Shown here: positions 1-6,309 of the stretch, one piece after another | Position numbering within the stretch: the first letter of the stretch is position 1 | Layout: each line of letters begins with the position of its first letter | Source: Helicobacteraceae bacterium | Lineage (GTDB): Bacteria > Campylobacterota > Campylobacteria > Campylobacterales > Sulfurimonadaceae | Direction of reading: 5' to 3' | NCBI GenBank assembly: GCA_030613795.1 | Contig: JAUWLG010000030.1 | Location: 1-9,671 of the forward strand | DNA length: 9,671 nt | The notes under the pieces: model-generated | What the model was told of the DNA's origin: nothing | The model's database searches: none | What the model saw: the letters and a program-made list of their open reading frames with translations, nothing else | Translations under genes and position numbers: made by a program

Positions 1-277
1 CTTTAAAGATCTTATCATCCAGGCAAGAACAGTAGGTCTGATTGTACTCTTGAACACACGCTGCAAGCAGACTCTCTTTATCAACATCCTGCCAGCTGTA
101 GTACTTGTTATAAAACGGCACTAAAGCCCAAAAGAAAAAGACGATTGCAAGGACAATATTAATGAGGAATTCACGTTTACCGGTTTGAAAATAGCGTTTT
201 GTGTCATAGGCGATAAAAAGCAAAAATAGTATCTCTAAAATAATGGTAAACCAGTCACTCTCATAAAATGCGAGCAT
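1..277 (-). CDS. Hypothetical two-helix membrane protein with cysteine cluster (partial, C-terminus outside window)
   Basis: Reading from the ATG at 277-275 gives 92 uninterrupted codons before the left edge, so the C-terminus is missing. A good ribosome binding site (AAAGGAAG, 281-288) sits 3 nt before the ATG. Two hydrophobic segments are clear, at about residues 9-24 and 38-56, joined by a short basic loop (KRYFQTGKR). By the positive-inside rule this loop should be cytoplasmic, putting both termini outside. After the second helix the chain turns polar and carries three cysteines (C74, C83, C85) in an ACVQEYNQTYCSCLDDKIFK context. That spacing could form disulfides or bind a metal in the periplasm. 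I do not recognise the family. It lies 123 nt downstream of the GGDEF-like gene on the same strand and may or may not share its transcript. That it is a real gene is well supported; its function is unknown. Confidence 0.72.
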   Translation of the reverse strand, partial: MLAFYESDWFTIILEILFLLFIAYDTKRYFQTGKREFLINIVLAIVFFFWALVPFYNKYYSWQDVDKESLLAACVQEYNQTYCSCLDDKIFK

Positions 278-288
278 TAACTTCCTTT

Positions 289-303
289 ACGTGTTCCACA
301 CGT
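289..303. promoter_or_regulatory. Palindrome directly upstream of the ribosome binding site of the membrane-protein gene
   Basis: ACGTGT at 289-294 and ACACGT at 298-303 form a perfect 6-bp inverted repeat around TCC. GTTCCA also occurs twice in the same place (293-298 and 302-307). In the mRNA of the gene starting at 277 this could fold as a small hairpin touching the Shine-Dalgarno sequence; as DNA it could be an operator half-site pair. The sequence shows only the repeat; any regulatory role is inference. Confidence 0.35.
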
Positions 304-378
304 TCCATCAGTGAAAAGCATATAATTGTTAGCTATCAGTTTAGAGGTACCCTATAGATCTTAAGAACAATCTGGTGA

Positions 379-392
379 CCTGAACTTTCAGG
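379..392 (-). terminator. Weak hairpin just after the GGDEF-like gene
   Basis: CCTGA (379-383) pairs with TCAGG (388-392) around a 4-nt loop, beginning 8 nt past the stop codon at 401. On the minus strand the hairpin is not followed directly by a U-run (the next bases are TCACCAG), so it would be a poor intrinsic terminator. It may only mark the 3' end of the transcript or be chance. The remaining 278-400 spacer holds no ORF that I can support. Confidence 0.25.
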
Positions 393-400
393 GGGACTGC

Positions 401-841
401 TTAATAATCTTTAATCATCAACGAGTTGTCAACCACCATATTCTCCATATTGTTTGAACATGAGTATTCTAAGATATCGAAAAGCCGATGGACCATTTGC
501 GAACTTGTGTCGTAGTCTTTAGAAAACACTATGCTTGCAAAGATCCGTTTAGTATAAAAGTGACTTTCAAAATCGGTAAGTAAGATACCCGCAGCTTTTA
601 TACCACTCTCTGCACTAGTACCGTCAAATACTTCGCAACAGAGATTTTTTTCCAATTTAATAAATATATCTGTCTGACGATTATGTTCGTTAAAAGCACT
701 TACGTCTATATCAAGATCAGACAGACCAATGGCCAAAGAAAAATGTTGATTATAGCGCTTACGTTTGTAAAAATAATCATCGATTTTATTAACAACAATA
801 TTTTGATATTTACTTCGATTGTCTTTAATTATATTAATCAT
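401..841 (-). CDS. Shortened, catalytically dead GGDEF-like domain protein (hypothetical)
   Basis: This is a 146-residue soluble protein with no signal peptide or membrane segment. Its pattern follows a diguanylate cyclase fold. KRYNQHFSLAIGLSDLD (28-44) resembles the first strand and metal-binding Asp region. RQTDIFIKLEKNLCCEVFD (55-73) lines up with the usual R-x-S-D-x-x-x-R-L-GGDEF stretch, with EKNLC where GGDEF should be. TSAESGIKAAGILL (75-88) resembles the following helix, and RIFASIVFSKDYDTS (99-113) the SIG-type strand. The end resembles the usual ALYxAKxxGrN tail. Only about 11 residues separate the DLD from RQTD, against roughly 35 in normal domains, so the substrate-binding helices appear to be missing. 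If this reading is right it cannot make c-di-GMP and would act by binding a partner or ligand. The assignment is by eye without a search; an unrelated orphan fold remains possible. The ATG is the first possible start, since an in-frame TGA lies 12 nt upstream. Confidence 0.6.
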   Translation of the reverse strand: MINIIKDNRSKYQNIVVNKIDDYFYKRKRYNQHFSLAIGLSDLDIDVSAFNEHNRQTDIFIKLEKNLCCEVFDGTSAESGIKAAGILLTDFESHFYTKRIFASIVFSKDYDTSSQMVHRLFDILEYSCSNNMENMVVDNSLMIKDY

Positions 842-862
842 ACCTCTATTATATCACATTAA
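842..862 (-). promoter_or_regulatory. Extended -10 promoter abutting the start codon of the GGDEF-like gene
   Basis: On the minus strand the sequence TGATATAATAGAGGT directly precedes the ATG at 841. It contains a perfect TATAAT (848-853) preceded by TGn, the classical extended -10. No good -35 hexamer is visible at 16-18 nt. A start site about 7 nt after the -10 would fall on or beside the A of ATG, giving a nearly leaderless mRNA. GAGG (843-846) is only 1 nt from ATG, too close for normal Shine-Dalgarno pairing. A second similar stretch (TATTATAGAGGATTATG) lies further upstream, around 866-890, and could be another promoter. Confidence 0.5.
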
Positions 863-940
863 TATTTGTTCATAATCCTCTATAATATTATGATAAGGTA
901 AAACAGTTATAGGCTAAAGAGGTCACTTTTTTTAATGCCA

Positions 941-958
941 TTAGCCCAACTGGGCTAA
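941..958 (-). terminator. Hairpin downstream of the OsmC-like gene
   Basis: TTAGCCC (941-947) and GGGCTAA (952-958) form a perfect 7-bp stem with a 4-nt loop, starting 8 nt beyond the OsmC-family stop codon. This is the expected place for the end of the argH-osmC transcript. On the minus strand the stem is followed by TGGCATT rather than a U-run, so it is an atypical terminator. Read on the plus strand it is followed by AATTTTATC, but I see no plus-strand gene that would need it. Confidence 0.45.
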
Positions 959-966
959 AATTTTAT

Positions 967-1437
967 CTAAGACGGACAGCAAGCATCCAGCTCGCCAAGG
1001 TCAACATTTGTCCCTTGACCACTGATCATCTCTTCATTTTCACGAATAGTCTTACCGTTATGGATAATTGTGTAAGAGATCTTTGTTGTATCACGGATAG
1101 TATTGATCGTTGAACAGTAAGTCTCTACACTTGCCATTACCCAACGTGCAGCCATATCATCACTGTCCGCATCTGAGTTAAATGTATAAGTCAACACAAG
1201 TGAGTTGAACTTTTTAGGGTGATCGTCATTGCGTACTACTTCTCCGTCAACAACAAGGTCTGTAACCGTTTTACCTTGGTTTTGTGGCAACATCTGAATG
1301 TCACTGGCACTACAAGCGATAATACCGCTTAGAAAATACTCTATAGGGCTGATTGTCGGACAGTCGATAATAAAGCTGCTTTTAGCTGTTGTCGCTTCGA
1401 ACTTCATTCCCTCTTTATGGGCTACAGATATTTTCAT
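967..1437 (-). CDS. OsmC/Ohr-family protein (putative thiol peroxidase-like)
   Basis: This 156-residue cytosolic protein has the OsmC fold pattern. An N-terminal strand region ends in [23 protein letters not shown], and a later helix contains VETYCSTIN. The paired cysteines C42 and C108 and the glutamate E33 match the positions used by OsmC/Ohr proteins to reduce organic hydroperoxides, so the active site looks intact. Extra cysteines lie at C26 and in the terminal DACCPS. Known relatives detoxify organic peroxides or act in sulfur metabolism; which applies here cannot be read from the sequence. Its ATG overlaps the argH stop in ATGA, with AAAGG 9 nt upstream (inside argH), which implies translational coupling. 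A true OsmC and an Ohr cannot be separated by eye, so no symbol is given. Confidence 0.85.
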   Translation of the reverse strand: MKISVAHKEGMKFEATTAKSSFIIDCPTISPIEYFLSGIIACSASDIQMLPQNQGKTVTDLVVDGEVVRNDDHPKKFNSLVLTYTFNSDADSDDMAARWVMASVETYCSTINTIRDTTKISYTIIHNGKTIRENEEMISGQGTNVDLGELDACCPS

Positions 1438-2822
1438 AATGATAAACCTTTAATATAATTTTGGAACAGTACCAGCTGTTCTAGTGTTCGAAGTGTCGAT
1501 GTCCCGCCTTGAGACTCACGCGAATTCATAGAGTTTCTCAGTGCCAAGTACGGCATGACATCTTCATTAATACGCTCATCGATCTTTTTAAGCTCATCAA
1601 AACTCATCGCACTGACATCGATGCCTAGAGCTTCTGAACGGGCAACCGCTTTGCCAGAGATGAAGTGTGTCTCTCTAAATGGAACACCGCACTTCTCAAC
1701 AAGGTAATCTGCCAGGTCTGTCGCTGTCAAGTGGCCTTTCTGACACGCACTTTCCATGTTCTCCACTTTGACTGTCATCGTCTTAAGTGCTTCACGAAGG
1801 ATCTCTAAAGAGAGCTCAGCCGTATCGATGCTGTCAAAGACACCCTCTTTGTCTTCTTGTGTGTCTTTGTTGTAAGCAAGAGGAAGACCTTTCATCACTG
1901 TAAGAAGTGCGATAAGGTTACCGTTTACACGACCTGTCTTACCACGAAGCAGTTCAGGAACATCCGGATTTTTCTTCTGAGGCATAATAGATGATCCTGT
2001 TGAGTAGGCATCCGAAAGCTCAACAAAACCAAACTCATAACTTGACCAGAGGATGATCTCTTCACTCAAACGTGAGATGTGCATCATCATGGTCGAGATG
2101 TTAAATAAGATCTCTAGTGCGAAGTCACGATCACTTACAGTGTCCAAACAGTTAACACTGACACTGTCAAAACCTAATGCTTGTGCCGTCATCTCACGGT
2201 TGATGTTGTGTGGTGTACCGGCAAGTGCTGCACAACCGAGTGGTGAGACGTTATTACGACGTCTAGAGTCTTCAAAACGTTCAATATCACGTTTAAACAT
2301 TGATGCATAGGCAAGCATATGAAAACCAAAGTTAATCGGCTGTGCATGTTGTAAGTGGGTCATCCCCGGGATCAATGTCTCTGTATGTTTAGAGGCAATC
2401 TCTACTACAACCTCAAGCAGCGATTTTAACAACTGTGCGATCTCACGATCTTTACGAAGCACATAACGACGGAAGTCAACCGCTACCTGGTCATTACGAG
2501 AACGTGCCGTGTGAAGCTTTCCGCCTGTCTCCCCAATGATAGCTGTCAGACGCTTCTCGATCGCCATATGCAGATCTTCATCTGAGATCTTCCACTCAAA
2601 CTCGCCAGACTCGATCTCTGATAAAACCTGAGCCATACCATCTTGAATAGCCTTCAGCTCTTCTGCATTTAAAATACCCTGTGCTTGCAACATCGCAGCG
2701 TGGGCTTGTGAACCCTCAATATCTTCTCTGTAAAGACGACGATCAAACATAATTGATGCATTAAAATCATCCAGCAGTGAAGCTGAACTTTCACTAAAAC
2801 GACCTGACCACATTTTGTCCAT
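1434..2822 (-). CDS. argH: Argininosuccinate lyase
   Basis: ArgH splits argininosuccinate into arginine and fumarate, the last step of arginine synthesis, as a cytosolic homotetramer. The fumarase/aspartase superfamily signatures are all present (numbered from the chosen start): HTARSRNDQ at 104-112, THLQHAQP with the catalytic histidine region at 155-162, and the flexible loop [11 protein letters not shown] at 276-286, which carries the catalytic serine. The protein is 462 residues, normal for the family. An upstream in-frame ATG at 2846 would add eight residues (MCSILGAK), but a clear GGGAG at 2828-2832 lies 5 nt before the ATG at 2822, and MDKMWSGRF is the typical N-terminus, so I chose 2822. 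It has its own likely promoter upstream and ends in a 4-nt overlap with the OsmC-family gene. No other arginine gene is visible nearby. Confidence 0.97.
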   Translation of the reverse strand: MDKMWSGRFSESSASLLDDFNASIMFDRRLYREDIEGSQAHAAMLQAQGILNAEELKAIQDGMAQVLSEIESGEFEWKISDEDLHMAIEKRLTAIIGETGGKLHTARSRNDQVAVDFRRYVLRKDREIAQLLKSLLEVVVEIASKHTETLIPGMTHLQHAQPINFGFHMLAYASMFKRDIERFEDSRRRNNVSPLGCAALAGTPHNINREMTAQALGFDSVSVNCLDTVSDRDFALEILFNISTMMMHISRLSEEIILWSSYEFGFVELSDAYSTGSSIMPQKKNPDVPELLRGKTGRVNGNLIALLTVMKGLPLAYNKDTQEDKEGVFDSIDTAELSLEILREALKTMTVKVENMESACQKGHLTATDLADYLVEKCGVPFRETHFISGKAVARSEALGIDVSAMSFDELKKIDERINEDVMPYLALRNSMNSRESQGGTSTLRTLEQLVLFQNYIKGLSL

Positions 2823-2827
2823 TTTGG

Positions 2828-2832
2828 CTCCC
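2828..2832 (-). promoter_or_regulatory. Ribosome binding site that fixes the argH start
   Basis: GGGAG on the minus strand lies 5 nt before the ATG at 2822. The longer alternative start at 2846 has no comparable Shine-Dalgarno sequence, and this site would be inside its coding region. Confidence 0.7.
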
Positions 2833-2872
2833 AAAATACTACACATAAAACATGCGTGAAAATAATTGTGAC

Positions 2873-2901
2873 ATTTTACCTAATTTTTTCAAGGTTTTTA
2901 A
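2873..2901 (-). promoter_or_regulatory. Likely sigma-70 type promoter of argH
   Basis: On the minus strand TTAAAA (2896-2901) and TAAAAT (2873-2878) are separated by 17 nt of AT-rich sequence. TAAAAT matches five of six -10 consensus bases and TTAAAA four of six -35 bases. Transcription would start near 2866, leaving a leader of about 44 nt before the argH ATG. The placement between the cytochrome gene and argH suits it, but AT-rich spacers produce such matches by chance. Confidence 0.45.
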
Positions 2902-2939
2902 GAAAGAGTTTTATCTATAAGAAGTTATTACATCGAAGG

Positions 2940-2956
2940 AGAAGGCAATGCCTTCT
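2940..2956 (-). terminator. Hairpin after the cytochrome gene, possible weak terminator
   Basis: AGAAGGC (2940-2946) and GCCTTCT (2950-2956) form a perfect 7-bp stem with a 3-nt loop, 15 nt beyond the cytochrome stop codon. On the minus strand the following bases are CCTTCGATG, only partly U-rich, so termination would be incomplete at best. It could separate the cytochrome transcript from argH. Confidence 0.35.
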
Positions 2957-2971
2957 AAAGAGTGTAAAGTG

Positions 2972-3307
2972 TTAGTTACACGCAGGTACGTTACCACTGT
3001 CTTTAGCGTACTCTACCATGAAGTCTTTAAGGTGTCTAGCACGCTTTTTAAATTTTTTACTTTTGAAGTACTTATGTGATTTTTTCGCTTTTTTGTTTTC
3101 GAGGTGAAGTTTAGCCATACCTTCACCTTTATTTTTCAGCAATTTCTTCCATGTCCTTTTCTTTTTAGACGCTGCGACTTCTAGTCCACCGCCATGACAT
3201 TTACGACATTTTTTAATGTAAACCTTTTGACCTTTATATACAGCTGCTTCAGCAGAACCAAGCCCTAGAACTGTTATCGCCAATACATACATTATTATTT
3301 TTCTCAT
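2972..3307 (-). CDS. Small secreted monohaem cytochrome c, lysine-rich
   Basis: This 111-residue precursor has a Sec signal peptide: basic MRK, a hydrophobic core at about 4-18, and a likely cut after AEA at 19-21 or one residue later. One haem c site, CRKCH (34-38), sits near the start of the mature chain. Candidate axial methionines are M64 in GEGMAKLHLE and M97 in DFMVEY. The mature protein is strikingly basic, with many KK pairs between about 48 and 93, and ends with an extra cysteine (C110 in VPACN). It should be a periplasmic electron carrier; its charge suggests docking to an acidic partner or to membrane phospholipid. The ribosome binding site GAAGG lies 9 nt before the ATG. It stands between ubiD and argH with hairpins on both sides, so it is probably transcribed alone. 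The class is clear; the redox partner is unknown. Confidence 0.88.
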   Translation of the reverse strand: MRKIIMYVLAITVLGLGSAEAAVYKGQKVYIKKCRKCHGGGLEVAASKKKRTWKKLLKNKGEGMAKLHLENKKAKKSHKYFKSKKFKKRARHLKDFMVEYAKDSGNVPACN

Positions 3308-3324
3308 ATAGATAAACCTTCAGA

Positions 3325-3376
3325 CATTTAATTATTATTTTCATAGTACATTATCAAAAATAATATTAGCCTTAAC
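3325..3376 (-). promoter_or_regulatory. AT-rich probable promoter region of the cytochrome gene
   Basis: On the minus strand, GATAAT (3350-3355) is a five-of-six match to the -10 consensus and would give a leader of about 35 nt. An overlapping TTGATA (3352-3357) could instead act as a -35 with AATAAT 15 nt on. I cannot choose between them. The remaining 3377-3449 spacer contains no supported gene. Confidence 0.33.
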
Positions 3377-3449
3377 CTGCAGGGCAAATTGTATGCGATA
3401 ACGAATATTAGGGAAGATGTAACAGATTTGTGATAAGAAAAAGTAATAT

Positions 3450-3480
3450 AAATAACATGAATTAATATTCAATGTTATTT
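3450..3480 (-). terminator. Intrinsic-type terminator closing the hemA-ubiD operon
   Basis: A long AT-rich hairpin begins 12 nt after the ubiD stop. AAATAACATGAAT (3450-3462) pairs with ATTCAATGTTATTT (3467-3480), with one bulged base and a 4-nt loop. On the minus strand the stem is followed by ATATTACTTTTTC, which is U-rich though interrupted. It separates the operon from the cytochrome gene. The stem is low in GC, so strength is uncertain. Confidence 0.6.
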
Positions 3481-3492
3481 TGTATTTACCTA

Positions 3493-5307
3493 CTAAAGTT
3501 GATAGCGTTCTTCAAGAGTAGGGTCTAGGTCCCACAGACCTTTTGATTTAAGAGAAGTAACAACTTCTTGTGTACAAGTCACGTCATCAGGCCAACGACG
3601 TTCAAATCCGTCAAGGGAATTTTTATTGGTGCCATCAATATAGACAACGTCATCAACTATTTTAAGATCACGCTGTGCATCAAGGTTATTGACAATGCGC
3701 CACGTCAGCATATACGGGTTGTCTATGTTATTGTTTTTTATATCCACAAAAGCAACAATACTCAGATGTCCGTTAAGATCATTTAGCAATGCGAAACATT
3801 CACCTACAGGTCTTGTTTTATCAACCGTTATAACCGTTATAGGGTTAGGTGTCATCAACATATATTGACGAACCTCTTGGACCTCAGGTATACGCTCTTT
3901 CACTAACGCTAAAAGTTTTTCGTCATCTAACAGCTCTGGCATTTGAGGGTTGAACTTGAGTGTCGCATCAATTCCCAGTTTACCTCCTACCAGAGCTTCC
4001 GGACTTGAGTGATCAAGCGCATCTGTGATCCCTTCGGAGATAAAGAGCATCTTTGGTGAAAAACGGTCAAGCACATATTTGGCCATCGCAAAGTAGTTGT
4101 TTAGTTCAGGACCTTTCTCATCGACAAAAAGAGCATGTTTGACAAAACTCATCTGACCAGCACCCCAAAAGACATGCATAAACTGTTTGGCATGACCTTT
4201 ATAAAGCGGCTGCATCTTTGCCAAAATCAGATTATGGAAAACACCATTTTCCGGCATATGGTAGTCGATAAGGTCTGGAGCATTGGTCTTAAGCAGTGGC
4301 AAGAAGATACGCTCTGTTGCCCAACCCATATACTTATCTTCGAGTGGCGGCTTTCCAACCACTGTTGCCAGGAACATAGGCTCTTTTTTATGGGTGATCG
4401 CACTTACTTCCATAACTGGGTAAGGCTCTTCGAGTGTGTAATACCCTGTGTGGTCACCGAATGGTCCTTCGATCTTCATCATCTGCGGATCAACCCATCC
4501 TTCGATCACATAATCAACATCTTTAGGGATGTAAAGCGGTGTTGTGATGGACTTAACGACTTCTGCTTTTTGTTTTGTAACAAAGCCATAAAGAAGCAGT
4601 TCGTTCACCCCATACGGCAGTGGTGCAGTAGCACACCAGGTATACAGAGGGTTCCCGCCGATACCGATACTCACCGGCATCTTTTTGCCAGCACGCTGAT
4701 ATTGGTCAAAGAAGTGGGAGGCATCTTTGTGGATCTGCCAGTGCATACCAAGATGGTTTTTGTCATAGACCTGCAGACGGTACATCCCCAGGTTCACCAT
4801 CTCACCATCAAGACTTTGGGTATAGACCTGCCCCATCGTAATAAAAGGACCGCCGTCTTGTTCCCATGTTGTCAACACAGGAAGGTCATAGAGGTTTACA
4901 TCATCACCAAGCTGTTTAACTGCTTGACACTCACCCTCTTTTTTCAGACGTTTCGGAAAGACATTTTTTAGCTGAAACAGATCTCCCAACATTGAGATCT
5001 TGTTACCTAGACCCTCTGGCGGTTTCATATGAAGCAGCTTTGTGATCTCATCAGCAACAGATTCAATCTTTCGACCGAACAGTAACTCGGTACGCTTGTA
5101 TGAACCAAACAGGTTCATCACAACCGGAATATCAAAGCGTTTGTCATTTTTCTTGTCTATAGGATTGGTAAAAAGAAGCGCTTTACCGCCATCCTCTTTT
5201 TTCACTTCCATATAGGCAAGATGTGGTATCTCTAGATAGATATCAAGTTCATCTTCGATGATAGTGATTTCATTATGTTTTTTAAGGAGTTCGACTGTTT
5301 TTTTCAT
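3493..5307 (-). CDS. ubiD: UbiD-family prenylated-FMN decarboxylase, probably menaquinone biosynthesis type
   Basis: This is a 604-residue cytosolic enzyme of the UbiD family, which removes aromatic carboxyl groups using prenylated FMN made by a UbiX partner. Family marks (numbered from the chosen start) are the cofactor-binding stretch NLGMYRLQVYDKNHLGMHWQ at 172-191 with IHKDASHF following, the EGPFGDHTGYY signature at 280-290 carrying catalytic acidic residues, and DKTRPVGE near 496-503. It is longer than E. coli UbiD (about 500). Campylobacterota make menaquinone by the futalosine route and lack ubiquinone, so a late menaquinone decarboxylation (MqnL-like) is the likely role; this is inference from family and lineage. 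A TTG at 5346 would give 13 more residues but has no ribosome binding site and would make the hairpin at 5329-5345 coding. I chose the ATG at 5307, whose own site (AAAAGA) is weak. No UbiX-like gene is in the window. It ends the operon. Confidence 0.92.
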   Translation of the reverse strand: MKKTVELLKKHNEITIIEDELDIYLEIPHLAYMEVKKEDGGKALLFTNPIDKKNDKRFDIPVVMNLFGSYKRTELLFGRKIESVADEITKLLHMKPPEGLGNKISMLGDLFQLKNVFPKRLKKEGECQAVKQLGDDVNLYDLPVLTTWEQDGGPFITMGQVYTQSLDGEMVNLGMYRLQVYDKNHLGMHWQIHKDASHFFDQYQRAGKKMPVSIGIGGNPLYTWCATAPLPYGVNELLLYGFVTKQKAEVVKSITTPLYIPKDVDYVIEGWVDPQMMKIEGPFGDHTGYYTLEEPYPVMEVSAITHKKEPMFLATVVGKPPLEDKYMGWATERIFLPLLKTNAPDLIDYHMPENGVFHNLILAKMQPLYKGHAKQFMHVFWGAGQMSFVKHALFVDEKGPELNNYFAMAKYVLDRFSPKMLFISEGITDALDHSSPEALVGGKLGIDATLKFNPQMPELLDDEKLLALVKERIPEVQEVRQYMLMTPNPITVITVDKTRPVGECFALLNDLNGHLSIVAFVDIKNNNIDNPYMLTWRIVNNLDAQRDLKIVDDVVYIDGTNKNSLDGFERRWPDDVTCTQEVVTSLKSKGLWDLDPTLEERYQL

Positions 5308-5328
5308 GAGAGATCTTTTAATGAAGTG

Positions 5329-5345
5329 TGTGGGAAGATCCCACA
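5329..5345 (-). other. Hairpin in the hemC-ubiD spacer
   Basis: TGTGGGA (5329-5335) and TCCCACA (5339-5345) form a perfect 7-bp, GC-containing stem with a 3-nt loop. It lies inside the 48-nt spacer between the hemC stop and the ubiD ATG. On the minus strand it is followed by CACTTCATT, not a U-run, so it does not look like a terminator. A role in mRNA processing, stability or ubiD translation is possible but unproven. Confidence 0.45.
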
Positions 5346-5355
5346 ATGTTTAATA

Positions 5356-6309
5356 TTATAAAGTACTTGGAATGTTATTCGCTTCGACTTCTGCACGCTC
5401 AAGAAGCTCTTTAGCCCCTTTATCGATTAGACGCTGCGCCATTTCACGTCCGGCACCTTCGAAGTCCTCTTTAGAGATTGTCTTTGACTCACCTAAGACT
5501 TCCTCACCGCTTGGCAGACCTAAAAGTGAACGGATCAGCACTTCACCGTTATCTTGAACAAAGGCACTAACACCAATAGGTACCTGGCAACCGCCTTGCA
5601 GCATGTCAACAAAGTCGCGCTCGATCGTAGTCTCTATACGACTGTACTCATCTTCTAACTGTTCAGCGATCTTGATCACTTCAGGATCATCAACACACTG
5701 AATACCGAGTGCACCCTGTCCCATCGCCGGGATCATCTCCATCAAAGAGATTGGGTAGATATGCTCAACAGAGTCAAGAAGTTCTAGTCGACTGATACCA
5801 GCATAGGCCAAGATAATAGCGTCAAACTGACCCTCTTTAAGCTTGCGAATACGTGTATCCACATTACCACGAAGGTCTTTGATTACAAGATCAGGACGGA
5901 TTCTTGCTAAATGCATACGACGGCGAAGAGATGACGTTCCTACTGTCGCACCTTGAGGAAGGTTTTCAATGTCTTTGTACTTCTCTGAAAGCATTGCATC
6001 ACGTACATCTTCGCGTGCTGTGATCGCGGCAAGAACAAGACCTTCAGGCATCACTGTCGGCACATCTTTAAGTGAGTGTACTGCAATATGTGCTTCACCC
6101 TTGAGCATCGCCTCTTCGATCTCTTTTAAAAAGAGCCCTTTGCCGCCGATCTTAGCCAAAGGAGTATCAATGATCTTGTCACCCGATGTGATAATGATCT
6201 TCAGGGTAACTTCAAGACCCGGGTTGTTCTCTTCTAAAACCGCTTTAATATGTTCTGACTGCCAAAGAGCCAGTTTCGAACCGCGTGTTGCAATTGTTAA
6301 TTTATTCAT
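5356..6309 (-). CDS. hemC: Porphobilinogen deaminase (hydroxymethylbilane synthase)
   Basis: HemC joins four porphobilinogen units into hydroxymethylbilane on the way to haem and sirohaem, in the cytosol. The N-terminus MNKLTIATRGSKLALWQSEH is characteristic. AVHSLKDVPT contains the catalytic aspartate (D82), and VGTSSLRRRMHLARIRPDL (123-141) gives the arginines that bind substrate carboxylates. LQGGCQVPIG carries C241, which anchors the dipyrromethane cofactor. At 317 residues it is of normal size and appears intact. Its ATG overlaps the stop of the Dsb-like gene in ATGA, and GAAGG lies 4 nt upstream within that gene, so the two are probably translationally coupled. HemA at the head of the same gene run supplies the pathway's first step, so the operon pairs the entry and a middle step of tetrapyrrole synthesis. 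Confidence 0.97.
   Translation of the reverse strand: MNKLTIATRGSKLALWQSEHIKAVLEENNPGLEVTLKIIITSGDKIIDTPLAKIGGKGLFLKEIEEAMLKGEAHIAVHSLKDVPTVMPEGLVLAAITAREDVRDAMLSEKYKDIENLPQGATVGTSSLRRRMHLARIRPDLVIKDLRGNVDTRIRKLKEGQFDAIILAYAGISRLELLDSVEHIYPISLMEMIPAMGQGALGIQCVDDPEVIKIAEQLEDEYSRIETTIERDFVDMLQGGCQVPIGVSAFVQDNGEVLIRSLLGLPSGEEVLGESKTISKEDFEGAGREMAQRLIDKGAKELLERAEVEANNIPSTL

Noticed and set aside
2053..2310. Plus-strand open frame of 85 codons
   Set aside because: Antisense to conserved argH sequence, with no family features.
2823..2846. Upstream ATG adding eight residues to ArgH
   Set aside because: The clear GGGAG ribosome binding site belongs to the ATG at 2822 and would lie inside the longer version.
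3376..3383. 8-bp palindrome CCTGCAGG in the cytochrome upstream region
   Set aside because: A single short palindrome without repeats or a known operator pattern; probably chance.
4135..4971. Plus-strand open frame of 278 codons
   Set aside because: It lies entirely antisense to the intact UbiD-family gene, has no recognisable domain and no convincing start signal; it is a shadow of the codon pattern of the real gene.
5308..5346. TTG start adding 13 residues to the UbiD-family protein
   Set aside because: No ribosome binding site precedes it, the added residues do not resemble the family N-terminus, and the ATG at 5307 gives a typical one.
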